The notes under the pieces: generated by a model
Told to the model about the DNA's origin: nothing
Database searches by the model: none
The model's input: the letters and a program-made list of their open reading frames with translations, nothing else
Shown here: positions 1-9,040 of the stretch, piece by piece
Numbering within the stretch: position 1 is the stretch's first letter
Layout of the letters: the number at the start of each line of letters is the position of its first letter
Program-made: the position numbers and the translations under genes
Source of the DNA: Bacteroidales bacterium
Lineage (GTDB): Bacteria > Bacteroidota > Bacteroidia > Bacteroidales > F082
DNA: 61,287 nt
NCBI GenBank assembly: GCA_030690365.1
Contig: JAUYGX010000116.1
Location: 1-61,287, forward strand
Direction: 5' to 3'

Positions 1-50
1 CTGGAGACATTTTACTAAACGCAATATTAAAACCAGAATAAAAAATATCG

Positions 51-58
51 TATATTTG
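51..58 (+). promoter_or_regulatory. Bacteroidota -7 promoter element before tRNA-Leu
   Basis: TATATTTG matches the TAnnTTTG -7 consensus of the Bacteroidota housekeeping sigma factor. It lies 25 bases upstream of the tRNA. No clear TTG is seen at the -33 position, so only the -7 half is supported. Confidence 0.6.
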
Positions 59-83
59 CACCCCGTTTTCAAGCAGTACACAT

Positions 84-165
84 GCGGATGTGGCGAAATT
101 GGTAGACGCGCTAGACTTAGGATCTGGTGCCGCAAGGCGTGGGGGTTCGATTCCCTTCATCCGTA
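84..165 (+). tRNA. tRNA-Leu (anticodon UAG)
   Basis: The acceptor stem pairs GCGGATG with CATCCGT (one G-U), with discriminator base A. The anticodon stem CTAGA/TCTGG encloses a seven-base loop CTTAGGA whose centre is TAG, reading CUN leucine codons. A long variable arm (TGCCGCAAGGCGT) marks it as a class II tRNA, and the T-loop GGTTCGATTCC is standard. The 3' CCA is not encoded and would be added enzymatically. It is followed 31 bases later by tig on the same strand. Confidence 0.97.
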
Positions 166-196
166 CATTTTTTTTTGAACCAATGACCTATTTTCT

Positions 197-1552
197 ATGA
201 ATATTTCTCAAGAACCAAACGGAGAACTCAATGCAATAATCCACCTGAACATCCAGGAAAGTGATTATATTGGCGCTGTAAATAAACAACTTAGCGATTA
301 CAGAAAAAAAGCCAGTATCCCTGGTTTCCGTCCGGGCATGGTGCCCATGGGCATGATAAAGAAGAAATACGGCATTGCCGTATTGGTAGATGAAGTGAAC
401 AAAACCGTTTCGAATGCTTTAAATGATTATCTGGTAGAAAACAAGGTGTCCGTATTGGGAAATCCATTGCCAAACATGGAAAAAACCACACAACTCGACT
501 TCGATACCCAGAAAGATTTTGACTTCTTCTTTGATATCGGATTGGCACCTGAATTTTCCGTGGAACTGGACAAAGAATTTCTGAAAATCCCCTACTATAC
601 CGTTCTGATTGATGAGGATGAAATTGACAAAGCCGTTGAAGATGTAAAAGTACGTTTTGGAACCGAAGAACATCCTGAAACTGCCGGTGAAACAGATGGC
701 TTGCAGGGACATTTTTTCAGAATAAACGAAGAAGGTAAACGCACTGAGGGAGACGAGGGTAAAAAATTATACCTTAAAATTGCCGACATTAAAAACGAGG
801 AGACCCAAAAAGCAGCAATGGGGATCAAAAAGGGAGAAATGCTATTCATAAACCCGATGGCAGATATCCAGGACGAAACCAAAGTGAAGGTTCTACTTGG
901 TTTGACTGCCGAAGAATCGGAAGGTTTAAATGCCACCTACCAATTTGAAATTGAAGAAATTATACATCCGGTTGATGGTGAGTTAGGTGAAGATTTATAT
1001 AAAAAAGTATTCCCCGCAAAGGAAATTGATTCGGAAGAAGCATTTCGTGAAGCCCTGGGTGAAGACATTAAAAAACACTTTGTACGCGATACCGATCAGC
1101 AGTTTCTGGCAGACACAGCGGCTGCACTCATCGAAAAACTGGACATTAAATTACCAGACGATTTTTTAAAACGCTCGCTGTTGGAAAGTAACCAGGGGAA
1201 AATTACTATTGAACAAATTGAAGAACAGTACGATAGCTATGCCCGCACATTCAGGTGGCAACTCATCGAAGGCAAGTTAATGAATTCACATCCTGATCAA
1301 CTTGTGGTACATGAAGAAGAAGTTCGTGGTAAAATAGCTGCTTATTTCAAATCATACGGTGGAAGTGCAGATTTAAATCCTCAAATTGAAGGCATTATCG
1401 ATCAGATATTATCCAACAAAGACGAAAAACAAAGGTTATATACCGAAATCCTTGACGGGAAATTTATTGAATTTTTTAAAAACACAATTACAACCCTGCC
1501 TGAAGAAGTAACTAAAGATAAATTTTTTGAGATCGCTTCTCAGGTTAAATAA
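197..1552 (+). CDS. tig: Trigger factor, ribosome-associated chaperone
   Basis: A 451-residue protein with the trigger factor architecture and length typical of Bacteroidota. The N-terminal ribosome-binding domain carries the signature loop GFRPGMVP at residues 43-50 (GFRKGKVP in E. coli), which docks on ribosomal protein L23 at the exit tunnel. The middle region (about 150-260) corresponds to the FKBP-like domain but is poorly conserved and may lack isomerase activity. The C-terminal helical arms form the chaperone cradle. It starts a tig-clpP-clpX run with 8-40 base gaps, the classical arrangement linking nascent-chain folding to proteolysis. The first methionine fits the family N-terminus. 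Confidence 0.95.
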   Translation: MNISQEPNGELNAIIHLNIQESDYIGAVNKQLSDYRKKASIPGFRPGMVPMGMIKKKYGIAVLVDEVNKTVSNALNDYLVENKVSVLGNPLPNMEKTTQLDFDTQKDFDFFFDIGLAPEFSVELDKEFLKIPYYTVLIDEDEIDKAVEDVKVRFGTEEHPETAGETDGLQGHFFRINEEGKRTEGDEGKKLYLKIADIKNEETQKAAMGIKKGEMLFINPMADIQDETKVKVLLGLTAEESEGLNATYQFEIEEIIHPVDGELGEDLYKKVFPAKEIDSEEAFREALGEDIKKHFVRDTDQQFLADTAAALIEKLDIKLPDDFLKRSLLESNQGKITIEQIEEQYDSYARTFRWQLIEGKLMNSHPDQLVVHEEEVRGKIAAYFKSYGGSADLNPQIEGIIDQILSNKDEKQRLYTEILDGKFIEFFKNTITTLPEEVTKDKFFEIASQVK

Positions 1553-1560
1553 TAAACCCT

Positions 1561-2238
1561 ATGGACAGCAGTAAAGAATTTAAAAATTACGCAGTAAAGC
1601 ATCTGGGAATCAACAGTCTGACACTCGACAGATATTCCTCAGCTTACAACAGCTATATTTCACCCACCATCATCGAAGAACGCCAACTCAATGTGGCCCA
1701 AATGGATGTTTTCAGCCGTTTGATGATGGACCGCATCATTTTTCTGGGCGTTCCCATCGACGATTATGTGGCCAACATTATCCAGGCTCAATTGTTGTTT
1801 CTCGAATCAAATGATGCCAACCGCGACATTCAGATTTATCTGAATACACCTGGAGGTTCGGTATATGCCGGATTGGGCATTTACGATACCATGCAATACA
1901 TCAACCCTGATGTAGCCACCATATGTACAGGAATGGCGGCTTCCATGGGAGCAGTACTGCTTTGTGCCGGTGCCAAAGGAAAGCGTACTGCCTTAAAACA
2001 TTCGCGGGTACTTATACACCAGCCGATGGGAGGTGCACAGGGTCAGGCCAGCGATATCGAAATCACCGCCCGTGAAATTCAAAAGCTAAAAAAAGAATTG
2101 TACGAAATCATTTCAAACCATTCAGGTCAAACCTACAAAAAAGTTTGGGCCGATTCCGACCGTGATTACTGGATGACAGCCACCGAGGCGAAAGACTACG
2201 GAATGATTGATGAAGTCCTGATTAAAAATAAAAAATAA
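1561..2238 (+). CDS. clpP: ATP-dependent Clp protease proteolytic subunit
   Basis: A 225-residue ClpP. The catalytic triad is visible: Ser128 in [11 protein letters not shown], His153 in VLIHQPMGG and Asp202 in DSDRDYW. The oxyanion-loop sequence NTPGGSV (95-101) precedes it. The N-terminus is about 15-20 residues longer than E. coli ClpP and may be processed. ClpP forms a double heptameric barrel that degrades substrates unfolded by ClpX, encoded 40 bases downstream. Only 8 bases separate it from tig, so the genes are probably co-transcribed. Confidence 0.97.
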   Translation: MDSSKEFKNYAVKHLGINSLTLDRYSSAYNSYISPTIIEERQLNVAQMDVFSRLMMDRIIFLGVPIDDYVANIIQAQLLFLESNDANRDIQIYLNTPGGSVYAGLGIYDTMQYINPDVATICTGMAASMGAVLLCAGAKGKRTALKHSRVLIHQPMGGAQGQASDIEITAREIQKLKKELYEIISNHSGQTYKKVWADSDRDYWMTATEAKDYGMIDEVLIKNKK

Positions 2239-2278
2239 CACCAAAGGCAGCTCATCTTGCTTTTCGGAACATCTAAAC

Positions 2279-3523
2279 ATGGCTAAAAAGAACAACACAC
2301 ATTATTGCTCATTTTGTGGTAGACCAGAGTCTGAAACCGACATGCTGATTTCAGGTATGGAGGCTAAAATATGTAACCTCTGCGCCGATCAGGCCATGTT
2401 AATCATAAAGGAAGAGTTAGGCTCAAAAAGCAAACCCGCTACCGGTCACCACCACAACGAATTAAAACCTACTGAAATAAAGGCTTTCCTCGACACTTAC
2501 GTGATTGGACAAGAAGATGCCAAAAAAGTGCTTGCAGTGGCTGTTTACAACCATTACAAGCGCATCTCGCAGATATTCGACGAGAACGAAGTGGAGATTG
2601 AAAAATCAAATATCATCCTCGTGGGGGATACCGGGACAGGTAAAACCCTGCTGGCCAAAACCATCGCCCGCATGCTACATGTACCTTTTGCCATTGCCGA
2701 TGCTACCGTGTTAACCGAAGCCGGTTATGTGGGCGAAGACGTGGAAAGTATTCTCACCCGCTTGCTCCAGGCAGCCGATTATGATGTTGCTTCCGCTGAA
2801 AAAGGCATTATCTTTATTGATGAAATAGATAAAATCGCCCGAAAGAGCGACAACCCTTCCATCACACGTGATGTTTCAGGTGAAGGCGTGCAGCAGGCTT
2901 TGCTTAAATTGCTCGAAGGAACGGCTGTAAATGTGCCCCCACAGGGCGGTCGTAAACATCCTGAACAAAAAATGATTTCGGTGGACACCAAAAATATTTT
3001 GTTTATCGCCGGAGGTGCCTTTCAGGGTATTGAGCGCATCATAGCCAACAGATTAAGAACCAATGTAGTAGGATATTCTGTAGCCGGTTCAAAAGATGAT
3101 ATGGTGGATAAGGAAAACCTGCTTCAGTATATTTCGCCACGCGATTTGAAGGGATTTGGTCTGATTCCTGAAATTGTAGGCCGCATGCCTGTACTCACCT
3201 ATCTGGATCCTCTCGATAAGGATGCTTTAAAACGCATCCTGACAGAACCAAAGAATGCCCTTACAAAGCAGTTCGAGAAACTTTTTTCAATGGACAATGT
3301 GCAACTTACGTTTGATGACGATGCACTGGACTTCATTGTGGAAAAATCCATCGAGTTTAAACTTGGTGCACGTGGTTTAAGGTCCATCATGGAAGGAATT
3401 CTGATTGATGCCATGTTTGAACTGCCGGGTAAGAAAAGGGTAAAGAGTCTGCATATCTCACGCGAATATTCGGAAGACAAATTCAGAAGAGCCAATATTA
3501 CCAAGCTAAAGGCTGCGGTTTAA
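2279..3523 (+). CDS. clpX: ATP-dependent Clp protease ATP-binding subunit ClpX
   Basis: A 414-residue AAA+ unfoldase. The N-terminal zinc-binding domain has Cys10, Cys13, Cys32 and Cys35. Walker A is GDTGTGKT (116-123), the pore loop GYVG is at 149-152, Walker B ends in IIFIDEID with Asp181-Glu182, and sensor 2 lies in the GARGLR segment near the C-terminus. It recognises tagged substrates, unfolds them and feeds them to ClpP. It closes the tig-clpP-clpX operon. Confidence 0.97.
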   Translation: MAKKNNTHYCSFCGRPESETDMLISGMEAKICNLCADQAMLIIKEELGSKSKPATGHHHNELKPTEIKAFLDTYVIGQEDAKKVLAVAVYNHYKRISQIFDENEVEIEKSNIILVGDTGTGKTLLAKTIARMLHVPFAIADATVLTEAGYVGEDVESILTRLLQAADYDVASAEKGIIFIDEIDKIARKSDNPSITRDVSGEGVQQALLKLLEGTAVNVPPQGGRKHPEQKMISVDTKNILFIAGGAFQGIERIIANRLRTNVVGYSVAGSKDDMVDKENLLQYISPRDLKGFGLIPEIVGRMPVLTYLDPLDKDALKRILTEPKNALTKQFEKLFSMDNVQLTFDDDALDFIVEKSIEFKLGARGLRSIMEGILIDAMFELPGKKRVKSLHISREYSEDKFRRANITKLKAAV

Positions 3524-3559
3524 TTTTCGATGGGCATGCTTTTTGTTGGTAGATCACCG

Positions 3560-4144
3560 ATGAAGAAATGGCCAATAATCCTGATTATTTTATTGAATTT
3601 GCCTTTTGTGGGGGCAACACAGGAAGTCAAACGTTTGGTGGTTCGTGGTGCCATTATCGTTGGCGATACCGTTCCGCAGGTTGATCTTCGTGAGGTTGAG
3701 GTGTATTCATTGTTGACTCCTAACACACGTCGCGAACAACGCAAGCTCACTAAATTGATCAGGAATGTAAAAAAAGTATATCCATACGCGCGTTTGGCCG
3801 GAATACAGCTTCAAAAATACAACAAGCTCATTCTGGAAGCCAAAAACGAACGCGAGGCAAGGCGACTTCTGAAGGAAGCCGAAAAGGAACTCAACACACG
3901 TTATGGTGACGAATTAAAAAATATGACCTTCTCACAGGGAAGAATCCTCATCAAACTAATTGATCGCGAAACCGGTGATTGCTCTTATAACCTGGTGCAG
4001 GAACTCAGAGGCAACTTCACAGCTTTTTTCTATCAAACATTTGCCCGGGTTTGGGGGTATAACCTAAAAGTAAAGTACGACCCTGAAGGAGAAGACAAAC
4101 AGATTGAGGCGATTGTAAAAATGATTGAACGAGGTCAAATATAG
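3560..4144 (+). CDS. DUF4294 domain-containing exported protein
   Basis: A protein of about 194 residues matching the Bacteroidota-specific DUF4294 family: a conserved VYPYARLAG segment followed by a charged helical region and the GQGR/LIKLIDRETG region (here SQGRILIKLIDRETGDCSY). The reading frame is open from 3530, but the methionine at 3560 is preferred because it begins a signal peptide (MKKWPIILIILLNLPFVGA, then TQE). The product is therefore probably periplasmic. Function is unknown. It lies a few bases after clpX and may share its transcript. Family assignment is from recalled sequence patterns. Confidence 0.8.
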   Translation: MKKWPIILIILLNLPFVGATQEVKRLVVRGAIIVGDTVPQVDLREVEVYSLLTPNTRREQRKLTKLIRNVKKVYPYARLAGIQLQKYNKLILEAKNEREARRLLKEAEKELNTRYGDELKNMTFSQGRILIKLIDRETGDCSYNLVQELRGNFTAFFYQTFARVWGYNLKVKYDPEGEDKQIEAIVKMIERGQI

Positions 4145-4178
4145 AGACTGAAAGACTATAGCTTCGCCTTCATTTTAC

Positions 4179-4186
4179 TACATTTG
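4179..4186 (+). promoter_or_regulatory. -7 promoter element before glmM
   Basis: TACATTTG fits TAnnTTTG and lies 27 bases before the glmM start codon. No good -33 TTG is visible. Confidence 0.5.
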
Positions 4187-4212
4187 CCCAAAATTATCCC
4201 AACTATTCGACT

Positions 4213-5592
4213 ATGACTCTCATTAAATCCATTTCGGGAATACGCGGCACCATTGGCGGCTCACCCGGCGATAACCTCACCCCCATCGATGTTGTAAAGT
4301 TTACGGCTGCTTTCGCAACCACCATTTTTGAAGTCACACCCAATAAAAAGCTGACTTTTGTTGTGGGACGTGATGCCCGCATCTCAGGTAAAATGGTTGA
4401 GGACCTCGTTTGTACCACCCTGATTGGCATGGGAATAAAAGTGATTAACACCGGACTTTCCACCACTCCTACCGTTGAGATGGCCGTAGTGAACCATCGG
4501 GCTGATGGCGGAATTATCATTACAGCAAGTCACAATCCCAAGCAATGGAATGCGCTTAAATTGCTGAACAGTAAAGGTGAGTTTATCTCTGCCATCGCAG
4601 GTGAGAGAGTTCTGAAACTGGCTAAAGAAGAATCTTTTAACTTTGCAGAGGTGGACCATCTGGGAGAAATCACCACTGACGAAACCACCATCGAAAAGCA
4701 TATCGAAGCCATTTTAAAACTTCCGTTGGTGGATGTTAATGCAATTAAAGGGTCAAACTTCAAAATCGCGGTAGATGCTGTAAACTCTACCGGTGGAATT
4801 GCCATTCCAAGGTTATTGAAGGCGCTGGGCGTTCAAGAGATCATCGAATTATACTGCGACCCAACGGGTGAGTTTCCACATAATCCGGAGCCACTGCCTG
4901 AACACCTCACCATGATTTCTAAAACAGTATTGGAAAACAAGGCAGATTTGGGCATTGTGGTTGACCCGGACGTGGATCGACTGGCGTTTGTAATGGAAAA
5001 CGGACACATGTTTGGAGAAGAATATACCCTGGTAGCAGTGGCAGATTATGTCCTGCAAAACCAGAAAGGAAATACGGTTTCAAATTTAAGCTCCACCAAA
5101 GCTTTGCGCGATATTACCGAAAAAATGGGGGGAACTTATCAGGCTTCGGCCGTTGGCGAAGTAAATGTGGTTGAAAAAATGAAGGAGGTGCAGGCTGTTA
5201 TAGGTGGCGAAGGCAATGGTGGCGTCATCTACCCTGAACTTCATTATGGCCGCGATGCGCTGGTAGGCGTGGCTTTGGTTCTATCCTACCTGGCCAAAAC
5301 CAAACAAAGTTTATCGCAGTTAAGAGCTACCTATCCGGATTATTTCGTCTCAAAAAACAAGGTTCAACTGACGAAAGATACTGATGTTAAGCAACTTTAC
5401 AAAGAGGTTGCTGAAAAATACCAACACTTGCCCATACTCACCATTGATGGTGTGAAAGTGGAGTTCCCGGATGGTTGGGTCCATGTACGTACTTCAAATA
5501 CGGAACCTATTATGCGTGTGTATGCTGAAGCTCCAACTCCGGAAAAAGCACAGACTTATGCGCAGGAAGTGATGAAGATCATTTCTAAATAA
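4213..5592 (+). CDS. glmM: Phosphoglucosamine mutase (phosphohexomutase family)
   Basis: A 459-residue alpha-D-phosphohexomutase. It carries the phosphoserine loop TASHNP with catalytic Ser106, the metal-binding loop DPDVDR (Asp251, Asp253, Asp255), the sugar-recognition loop GEGNGG and the phosphate-binding loop RTSNTEP near the C-terminus. The GEGNGGVI form and the length fit GlmM, which converts glucosamine-6-phosphate to glucosamine-1-phosphate for UDP-GlcNAc and peptidoglycan synthesis. A phosphomannomutase or phosphoglucomutase role cannot be excluded from sequence alone. It has its own promoter-like element. Confidence 0.88.
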   Translation: MTLIKSISGIRGTIGGSPGDNLTPIDVVKFTAAFATTIFEVTPNKKLTFVVGRDARISGKMVEDLVCTTLIGMGIKVINTGLSTTPTVEMAVVNHRADGGIIITASHNPKQWNALKLLNSKGEFISAIAGERVLKLAKEESFNFAEVDHLGEITTDETTIEKHIEAILKLPLVDVNAIKGSNFKIAVDAVNSTGGIAIPRLLKALGVQEIIELYCDPTGEFPHNPEPLPEHLTMISKTVLENKADLGIVVDPDVDRLAFVMENGHMFGEEYTLVAVADYVLQNQKGNTVSNLSSTKALRDITEKMGGTYQASAVGEVNVVEKMKEVQAVIGGEGNGGVIYPELHYGRDALVGVALVLSYLAKTKQSLSQLRATYPDYFVSKNKVQLTKDTDVKQLYKEVAEKYQHLPILTIDGVKVEFPDGWVHVRTSNTEPIMRVYAEAPTPEKAQTYAQEVMKIISK

Positions 5593-5598
5593 TCGTGG

Positions 5599-5844
5599 CT
5601 AAAACAACACCGCCTCACAGAGAGTCTGTTCCTGAGTTAGCTCATGAATATAGTTTTGTAACCTGAAACGTTTGCAATCGGCAAGCAACTGATCTCCTTT
5701 TGTTTCACTTATTTTTTCAAGTGATTGGAATTGTTGAATGAAATCCATTTGTCGAAAATCCTGAAAAGGGCAATGGGCACAATCACAATTGTAAATGCAT
5801 TGTCGCATCAATCCTGATAAATTCAACCATTTTAGTTCTGTCAT
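5599..5844 (-). CDS. Small cysteine-rich hypothetical protein
   Basis: An 81-residue ORF on the minus strand, convergent with glmM (6-base gap), starting at ATG. It has a tight cluster Cys16, Cys20, Cys22, Cys25 (CxxxCxCxxC) followed by Pro-Phe, and two later cysteines. This spacing suggests a metal- or cluster-binding site, but I do not recognise the family. It does not overlap another gene and uses an ordinary start, which supports it being real. No promoter consensus is visible upstream. Confidence 0.5.
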   Translation of the reverse strand: MTELKWLNLSGLMRQCIYNCDCAHCPFQDFRQMDFIQQFQSLEKISETKGDQLLADCKRFRLQNYIHELTQEQTLCEAVLF

Positions 5845-6020
5845 GAAGAAAAGCCTTTAGTTTTTCATTAAAGACAGAATATAACTGGCAGGGTCACTTT
5901 TACGGTAAAAGATTTTTAAACAGGAGCCGAAAAATTTTTATTTAGAATAATAACAAATAGTGCTCAAAGTTCGCTAAAAATGCATTATTTTGCAACACAA
6001 TAACCATAACAGATTCAACT

Positions 6021-6449
6021 ATGTACAATATACTTCAACCCGCCCACTCGGGACTCATGTGGCTTATCGTCATCATGCTGGTACTAAGTGTGGTATTTAG
6101 CCTGATTAAGTTTTTAAACAACGACGAAAAAATCTCAACTCCCCTGTTTAAACTTTACGACTACACCAAACAATTGCTGTATATCCAGTTTATCCTGGGA
6201 GTCGTGTTGCTTTTCATCAGCCCGTTGGTAATGTATACTTCCGGGTTTATGAAAAATGAGGTCCTCAGATTCCAGGGATTGGAGCATCCGCTGATGATGC
6301 TCATCGCCGTAGGATTGGTTGCGACCGGACTGTTCAAGTCGAAAACGAAAACCACTTCCAAAGAAAAAAACAAGATGATTTTCATTTTTTATTCCCTGGC
6401 CCTGGTCATCATATTGTTGATGGTTCCCTGGAAGACTGTTTTATCGTGA
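6021..6449 (+). CDS. Four-helix integral membrane protein
   Basis: A 142-residue protein with four predicted transmembrane segments (about 11-32, 50-72, 87-105 and 119-138). It has His9 near the first helix and His89 in GLEHPLMM before the third. Similar small Bacteroidota proteins are often labelled cytochrome-b-like, but I see no clear bis-histidine haem pattern, so function is left open. It starts at ATG 6021 in an AT-rich gap. A near-consensus -7 element (TATTTTGC, one base short of TAnnTTTG) lies about 35 bases upstream. Confidence 0.75.
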   Translation: MYNILQPAHSGLMWLIVIMLVLSVVFSLIKFLNNDEKISTPLFKLYDYTKQLLYIQFILGVVLLFISPLVMYTSGFMKNEVLRFQGLEHPLMMLIAVGLVATGLFKSKTKTTSKEKNKMIFIFYSLALVIILLMVPWKTVLS

Positions 6450-6556
6450 TAATTACCTTTGCAGAAACACAGCCCCGAGAACTCTTTATTGAGAGATTGG
6501 GGCTCTAATTTTGCAAATATTTGGAGCAGAACTTCTTTAGCAATTATTTCTTTACG

Positions 6557-6564
6557 TACCTTTG
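6557..6564 (+). promoter_or_regulatory. -7 promoter element before the small basic protein at 6588
   Basis: TACCTTTG is a perfect TAnnTTTG. It sits 24 bases before the ATG at 6588 and downstream of the upstream in-frame ATG at 6459, so it supports the shorter gene. Confidence 0.5.
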
Positions 6565-6587
6565 ACCAAACCAATTTGGCTCTGGTA

Positions 6588-6824
6588 ATGAAAAAACGTA
6601 AGAAAAAATTTAAATCGCTCAGCATTAAACTTTCGGCACGACAGATGCGATCGTTGTTAAACTACTGTGAAGCCCGAAAAACAACTCCCAACAAGCTGAT
6701 TAAGAATAAAATAAAATATTACACCGAAGGATTCGACAAAAAAGTACCACCCAAATTTTACACACAGCACAACCAGCTTGATTTATTCGACAAAGCATCG
6801 GAAACCCTGGATATTTTTGGCTGA
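6588..6824 (+). CDS. Small basic protein, possibly nucleic-acid binding
   Basis: A 78-residue lysine/arginine-rich protein. The N-terminal KKRKKKFKSLSIKLSARQ segment, followed by a helical stretch (MRSLLNYCEARKTTPNKLIKN), resembles the beta-strand plus helices of ribbon-helix-helix regulators. This resemblance is by eye only. The frame is open from 6459, but the ATG at 6588 follows a TACCTTTG promoter element and starts the compositionally protein-like part. It ends directly against the end of convergent recR (stop at 6824, recR stop at 6825). Confidence 0.6.
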   Translation: MKKRKKKFKSLSIKLSARQMRSLLNYCEARKTTPNKLIKNKIKYYTEGFDKKVPPKFYTQHNQLDLFDKASETLDIFG

Positions 6825-7439
6825 TTACCTGCTTTCGGCAAAAGGTAACCGGTTCACTATCGACCTGCCAAGTGTAATTTCATCCGCATACTGTAGTTCA
6901 TCGCCAACGGCCACGCCACGGGCAATCGAGGTAATCCGGGTAGTAAAATTACCCAGCATTTTATAGATATAATAGTTGGTAGTATCGCCCTCAACAGTTG
7001 CTGGCAAAGCCAGGATTACTTCTTTTATTTGCTCCTCTGCTACCCTTTTTATCAGGTGCGAAATGGTCAGGTCGTTGGGGCCTAATCCTTCCATGGGATT
7101 GATTACTCCACCCAAAACATGATAAACACCCGAAAATTGTGTGGTTTTTTCAATGGCAATCACATCACGTGTGTCTTCCACCACGCAAATGGTTAATTCA
7201 TCGCGCTTTTGGTTGTCGCAAATCTCACATAACTCCTTATCCGAAATATTGTGGCACCGCTGGCAAAAGCAGATATCATTCCTCAGTGTCAACAAGGCTT
7301 TCGATAGATTTTCGGCATACAATACGTCCTCTTTCAGCACAAACAACGCCATCCTTAGGGCTGTCCTCTTCCCAATTCCGGGTAACCGCGACAATTCATT
7401 CACGGCGTTCTCCAATAATTTCGATGAATATTCGTTCAA
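6825..7439 (-). CDS. recR: Recombination mediator protein RecR
   Basis: RecR of about 204 residues, acting with RecF and RecO to load RecA on single-stranded gaps. It shows the N-terminal helix-hairpin-helix (LSRLPGIGKRTALR), a four-cysteine zinc motif (Cys59, Cys62, Cys71, Cys74 counted from this start), a Toprim domain with ICVVEDTRDV, and the C-terminal GGVINPMEGLGP and ARGVAVGDELQYAD segments. No ATG is available. The family N-terminus (MNEYSSKLLE) aligns with the TTG at 7437-7439. The more upstream TTG at 7458-7460 lies inside a -7 promoter element, so the downstream TTG is preferred. Confidence 0.9.
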   Translation of the reverse strand: MNEYSSKLLENAVNELSRLPGIGKRTALRMALFVLKEDVLYAENLSKALLTLRNDICFCQRCHNISDKELCEICDNQKRDELTICVVEDTRDVIAIEKTTQFSGVYHVLGGVINPMEGLGPNDLTISHLIKRVAEEQIKEVILALPATVEGDTTNYYIYKMLGNFTTRITSIARGVAVGDELQYADEITLGRSIVNRLPFAESR

Positions 7440-7457
7440 AACAATGTAATTTTGATG

Positions 7458-7465
7458 CAAAGGTA
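7458..7465 (-). promoter_or_regulatory. -7 promoter element of recR
   Basis: On the minus strand this reads TACCTTTG, a perfect TAnnTTTG. Transcription would begin near 7450, leaving a leader of roughly 10 bases before the TTG start at 7439. No convincing -33 element is seen. Confidence 0.5.
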
Positions 7466-7509
7466 GTATGTTTGAAAAACAAAATTATCTATTGAAAAAA
7501 AATCAATCA

Positions 7510-8226
7510 ATGAAAAAATCGATCTCTGTTATATTGTTGTTTATGTTCTGTGGACTGCTGGCTATTGGCCAGAATAATGAGGAGAAAAACGGTCCCTGGA
7601 GAAGCACTTATCCCAATGGAAGCCTGAAAAGTACGGGTCAATTCAGGAATAATGTGCCTTACGGGACTTTTACCAGTTACTACCCCGATGGGAATAAAAA
7701 AGCCATCACCCTATTTGATGACCAGGGGATTGTAGCCCATAACCAAACTTGGTACGAAAGTGGTAACCTGATGGCTGAAGGAAAATACGTGAACAAACAA
7801 AAGGACAGTACCTGGGTATATTTTGGCGACAGCACCAATCAGCTCATTTCCATTGAGAATTATGATCATGGACAGCTCAACGGAAAGAGTATAACATACT
7901 ATCCCGGAACCGAACAACCAACCGAAGTTATTCTTTTTATAAATGGAATGAAACAGGGAGATTTACGAAAATATTTTCCAGATGGCAAGGTAATGACAGA
8001 AGGCACCTACCTGAACGACCAGCTTAACGGACCTTTTGTTTTGTATTATCCTGAGGGCAATATCCAGGTGAAAGGAACCTACAAAAATGGTAACCAACAG
8101 GACGATTGGAAATATTTTGGACTGGATGGCAAGGAAATGACCTATGAAGATTTTATAAAATCGCAAAGCAATCCGATTGATGTGGAAGATCCGGACAAGG
8201 ATGGCAAAAAAGTACAGCCTTTTTAG
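7510..8226 (+). CDS. Exported MORN-like repeat protein (YwqK-type)
   Basis: About 238 residues with a signal peptide (MKKSISVILLFMFCGLLAIG, then QN) and repeated units of the form G-x-YYPDGN-K-x-x-G-x-Y (for example YPNGSLKSTGQF, YYPDGNKKA, YPEGNIQVKGTY). These are MORN/YwqK-type repeats, in databases often named toxin-antitoxin system YwqK family antitoxin, a name with little support outside Bacillus. The frame is open from 7468, but the ATG at 7510 begins the signal peptide. The product is likely periplasmic or surface associated. The 3' end overlaps that of the convergent HAD gene by 4 bases. Confidence 0.8.
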   Translation: MKKSISVILLFMFCGLLAIGQNNEEKNGPWRSTYPNGSLKSTGQFRNNVPYGTFTSYYPDGNKKAITLFDDQGIVAHNQTWYESGNLMAEGKYVNKQKDSTWVYFGDSTNQLISIENYDHGQLNGKSITYYPGTEQPTEVILFINGMKQGDLRKYFPDGKVMTEGTYLNDQLNGPFVLYYPEGNIQVKGTYKNGNQQDDWKYFGLDGKEMTYEDFIKSQSNPIDVEDPDKDGKKVQPF

Positions 8227-8867
8227 TTTAGAAGTACCTCCTGTAGTTGACCGATTGAATCTAATACCCTGGCACCACTTTTCAGTAGCCGTTCCTTTGA
8301 CTGGTGTCCATTGGCAATCAACACAACTTCAACACCCAGATGCCCGGCCACTTCTTTATCATGCAAGGTATCGCCAATCAGGACAATTTCATCCAGAGGC
8401 TGGTTTAACCGGCTAACCAGTTCCATCCCACGTTGGAGTTTTCCTTGTGCAAAATGATCATCAATACCAAAAACCTGATCAAAAAAATGGTGTATGCGGT
8501 TTGATTTAAGTGTGTTTATCAAACTGTTCTGCTCCATGGCTGAAAGGATGACCTGATTGAATTTCTGATCAGAAAAACCCGACAGTGTTTGTTCAACATT
8601 CTTAAATAGCGGAGCTTCTGGAAGTAGCTGATGATATATGTCGATAAACTCCATGGCTGGAATTTCAAAAGGTTCCTTTTCAAAATCAAATCCCACCGAT
8701 CGATAATAGTCAATCACGGGAAAGGTAAACACCTCACGGTATTTTTGCAGGGATATTTCTTTCAGATTTCGCTTACGCAGCAACGTATTGATGCAATACA
8801 CACATATTTCGGCATCATCCAGCAAGGTGCCATTCCAATCCCAGATAAGGGTCTTCTTAGCTTTCAT
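8223..8867 (-). CDS. HAD-family hydrolase, phosphoglycolate phosphatase-like
   Basis: 214 residues with haloacid dehalogenase motifs: motif I IWDWNGTLLDD (nucleophile Asp10, Asn12 in place of the usual second Asp), motif II VILSAMEQ, Lys in the HFAQGKLQRG region, and motif IV VLIGDTLHDKEVA. The helical cap after motif I places it with phosphoglycolate-phosphatase-like small-molecule phosphatases. The substrate is unknown. It has its own promoter-like element upstream. Confidence 0.85.
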   Translation of the reverse strand: MKAKKTLIWDWNGTLLDDAEICVYCINTLLRKRNLKEISLQKYREVFTFPVIDYYRSVGFDFEKEPFEIPAMEFIDIYHQLLPEAPLFKNVEQTLSGFSDQKFNQVILSAMEQNSLINTLKSNRIHHFFDQVFGIDDHFAQGKLQRGMELVSRLNQPLDEIVLIGDTLHDKEVAGHLGVEVVLIANGHQSKERLLKSGARVLDSIGQLQEVLLN

Positions 8868-8917
8868 TCTTTCTGTAAAGGGGTTTTGGTATAGTTGAAC
8901 TGAATATTAAACGGTGG

Positions 8918-8925
8918 CAAAATTA
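8918..8925 (-). promoter_or_regulatory. -7 promoter element of the HAD hydrolase gene
   Basis: On the minus strand this reads TAATTTTG (TAnnTTTG). A TTTG at 8941-8944, preceded by TTG at 8938-8940, lies at roughly the -33 position with short spacing. The leader to the ATG at 8867 is about 45 bases. Confidence 0.5.
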
Positions 8926-9040
8926 AGGACTTTCAGCCAACAAAAATTGGAGTGACTCAAATTTCCTCCGAATCCCAATCAGGGTATACAAAAAGGTATG
9001 AGTTTTAAATTCAAAATATATATTCTTGAACCCTTTTGAG

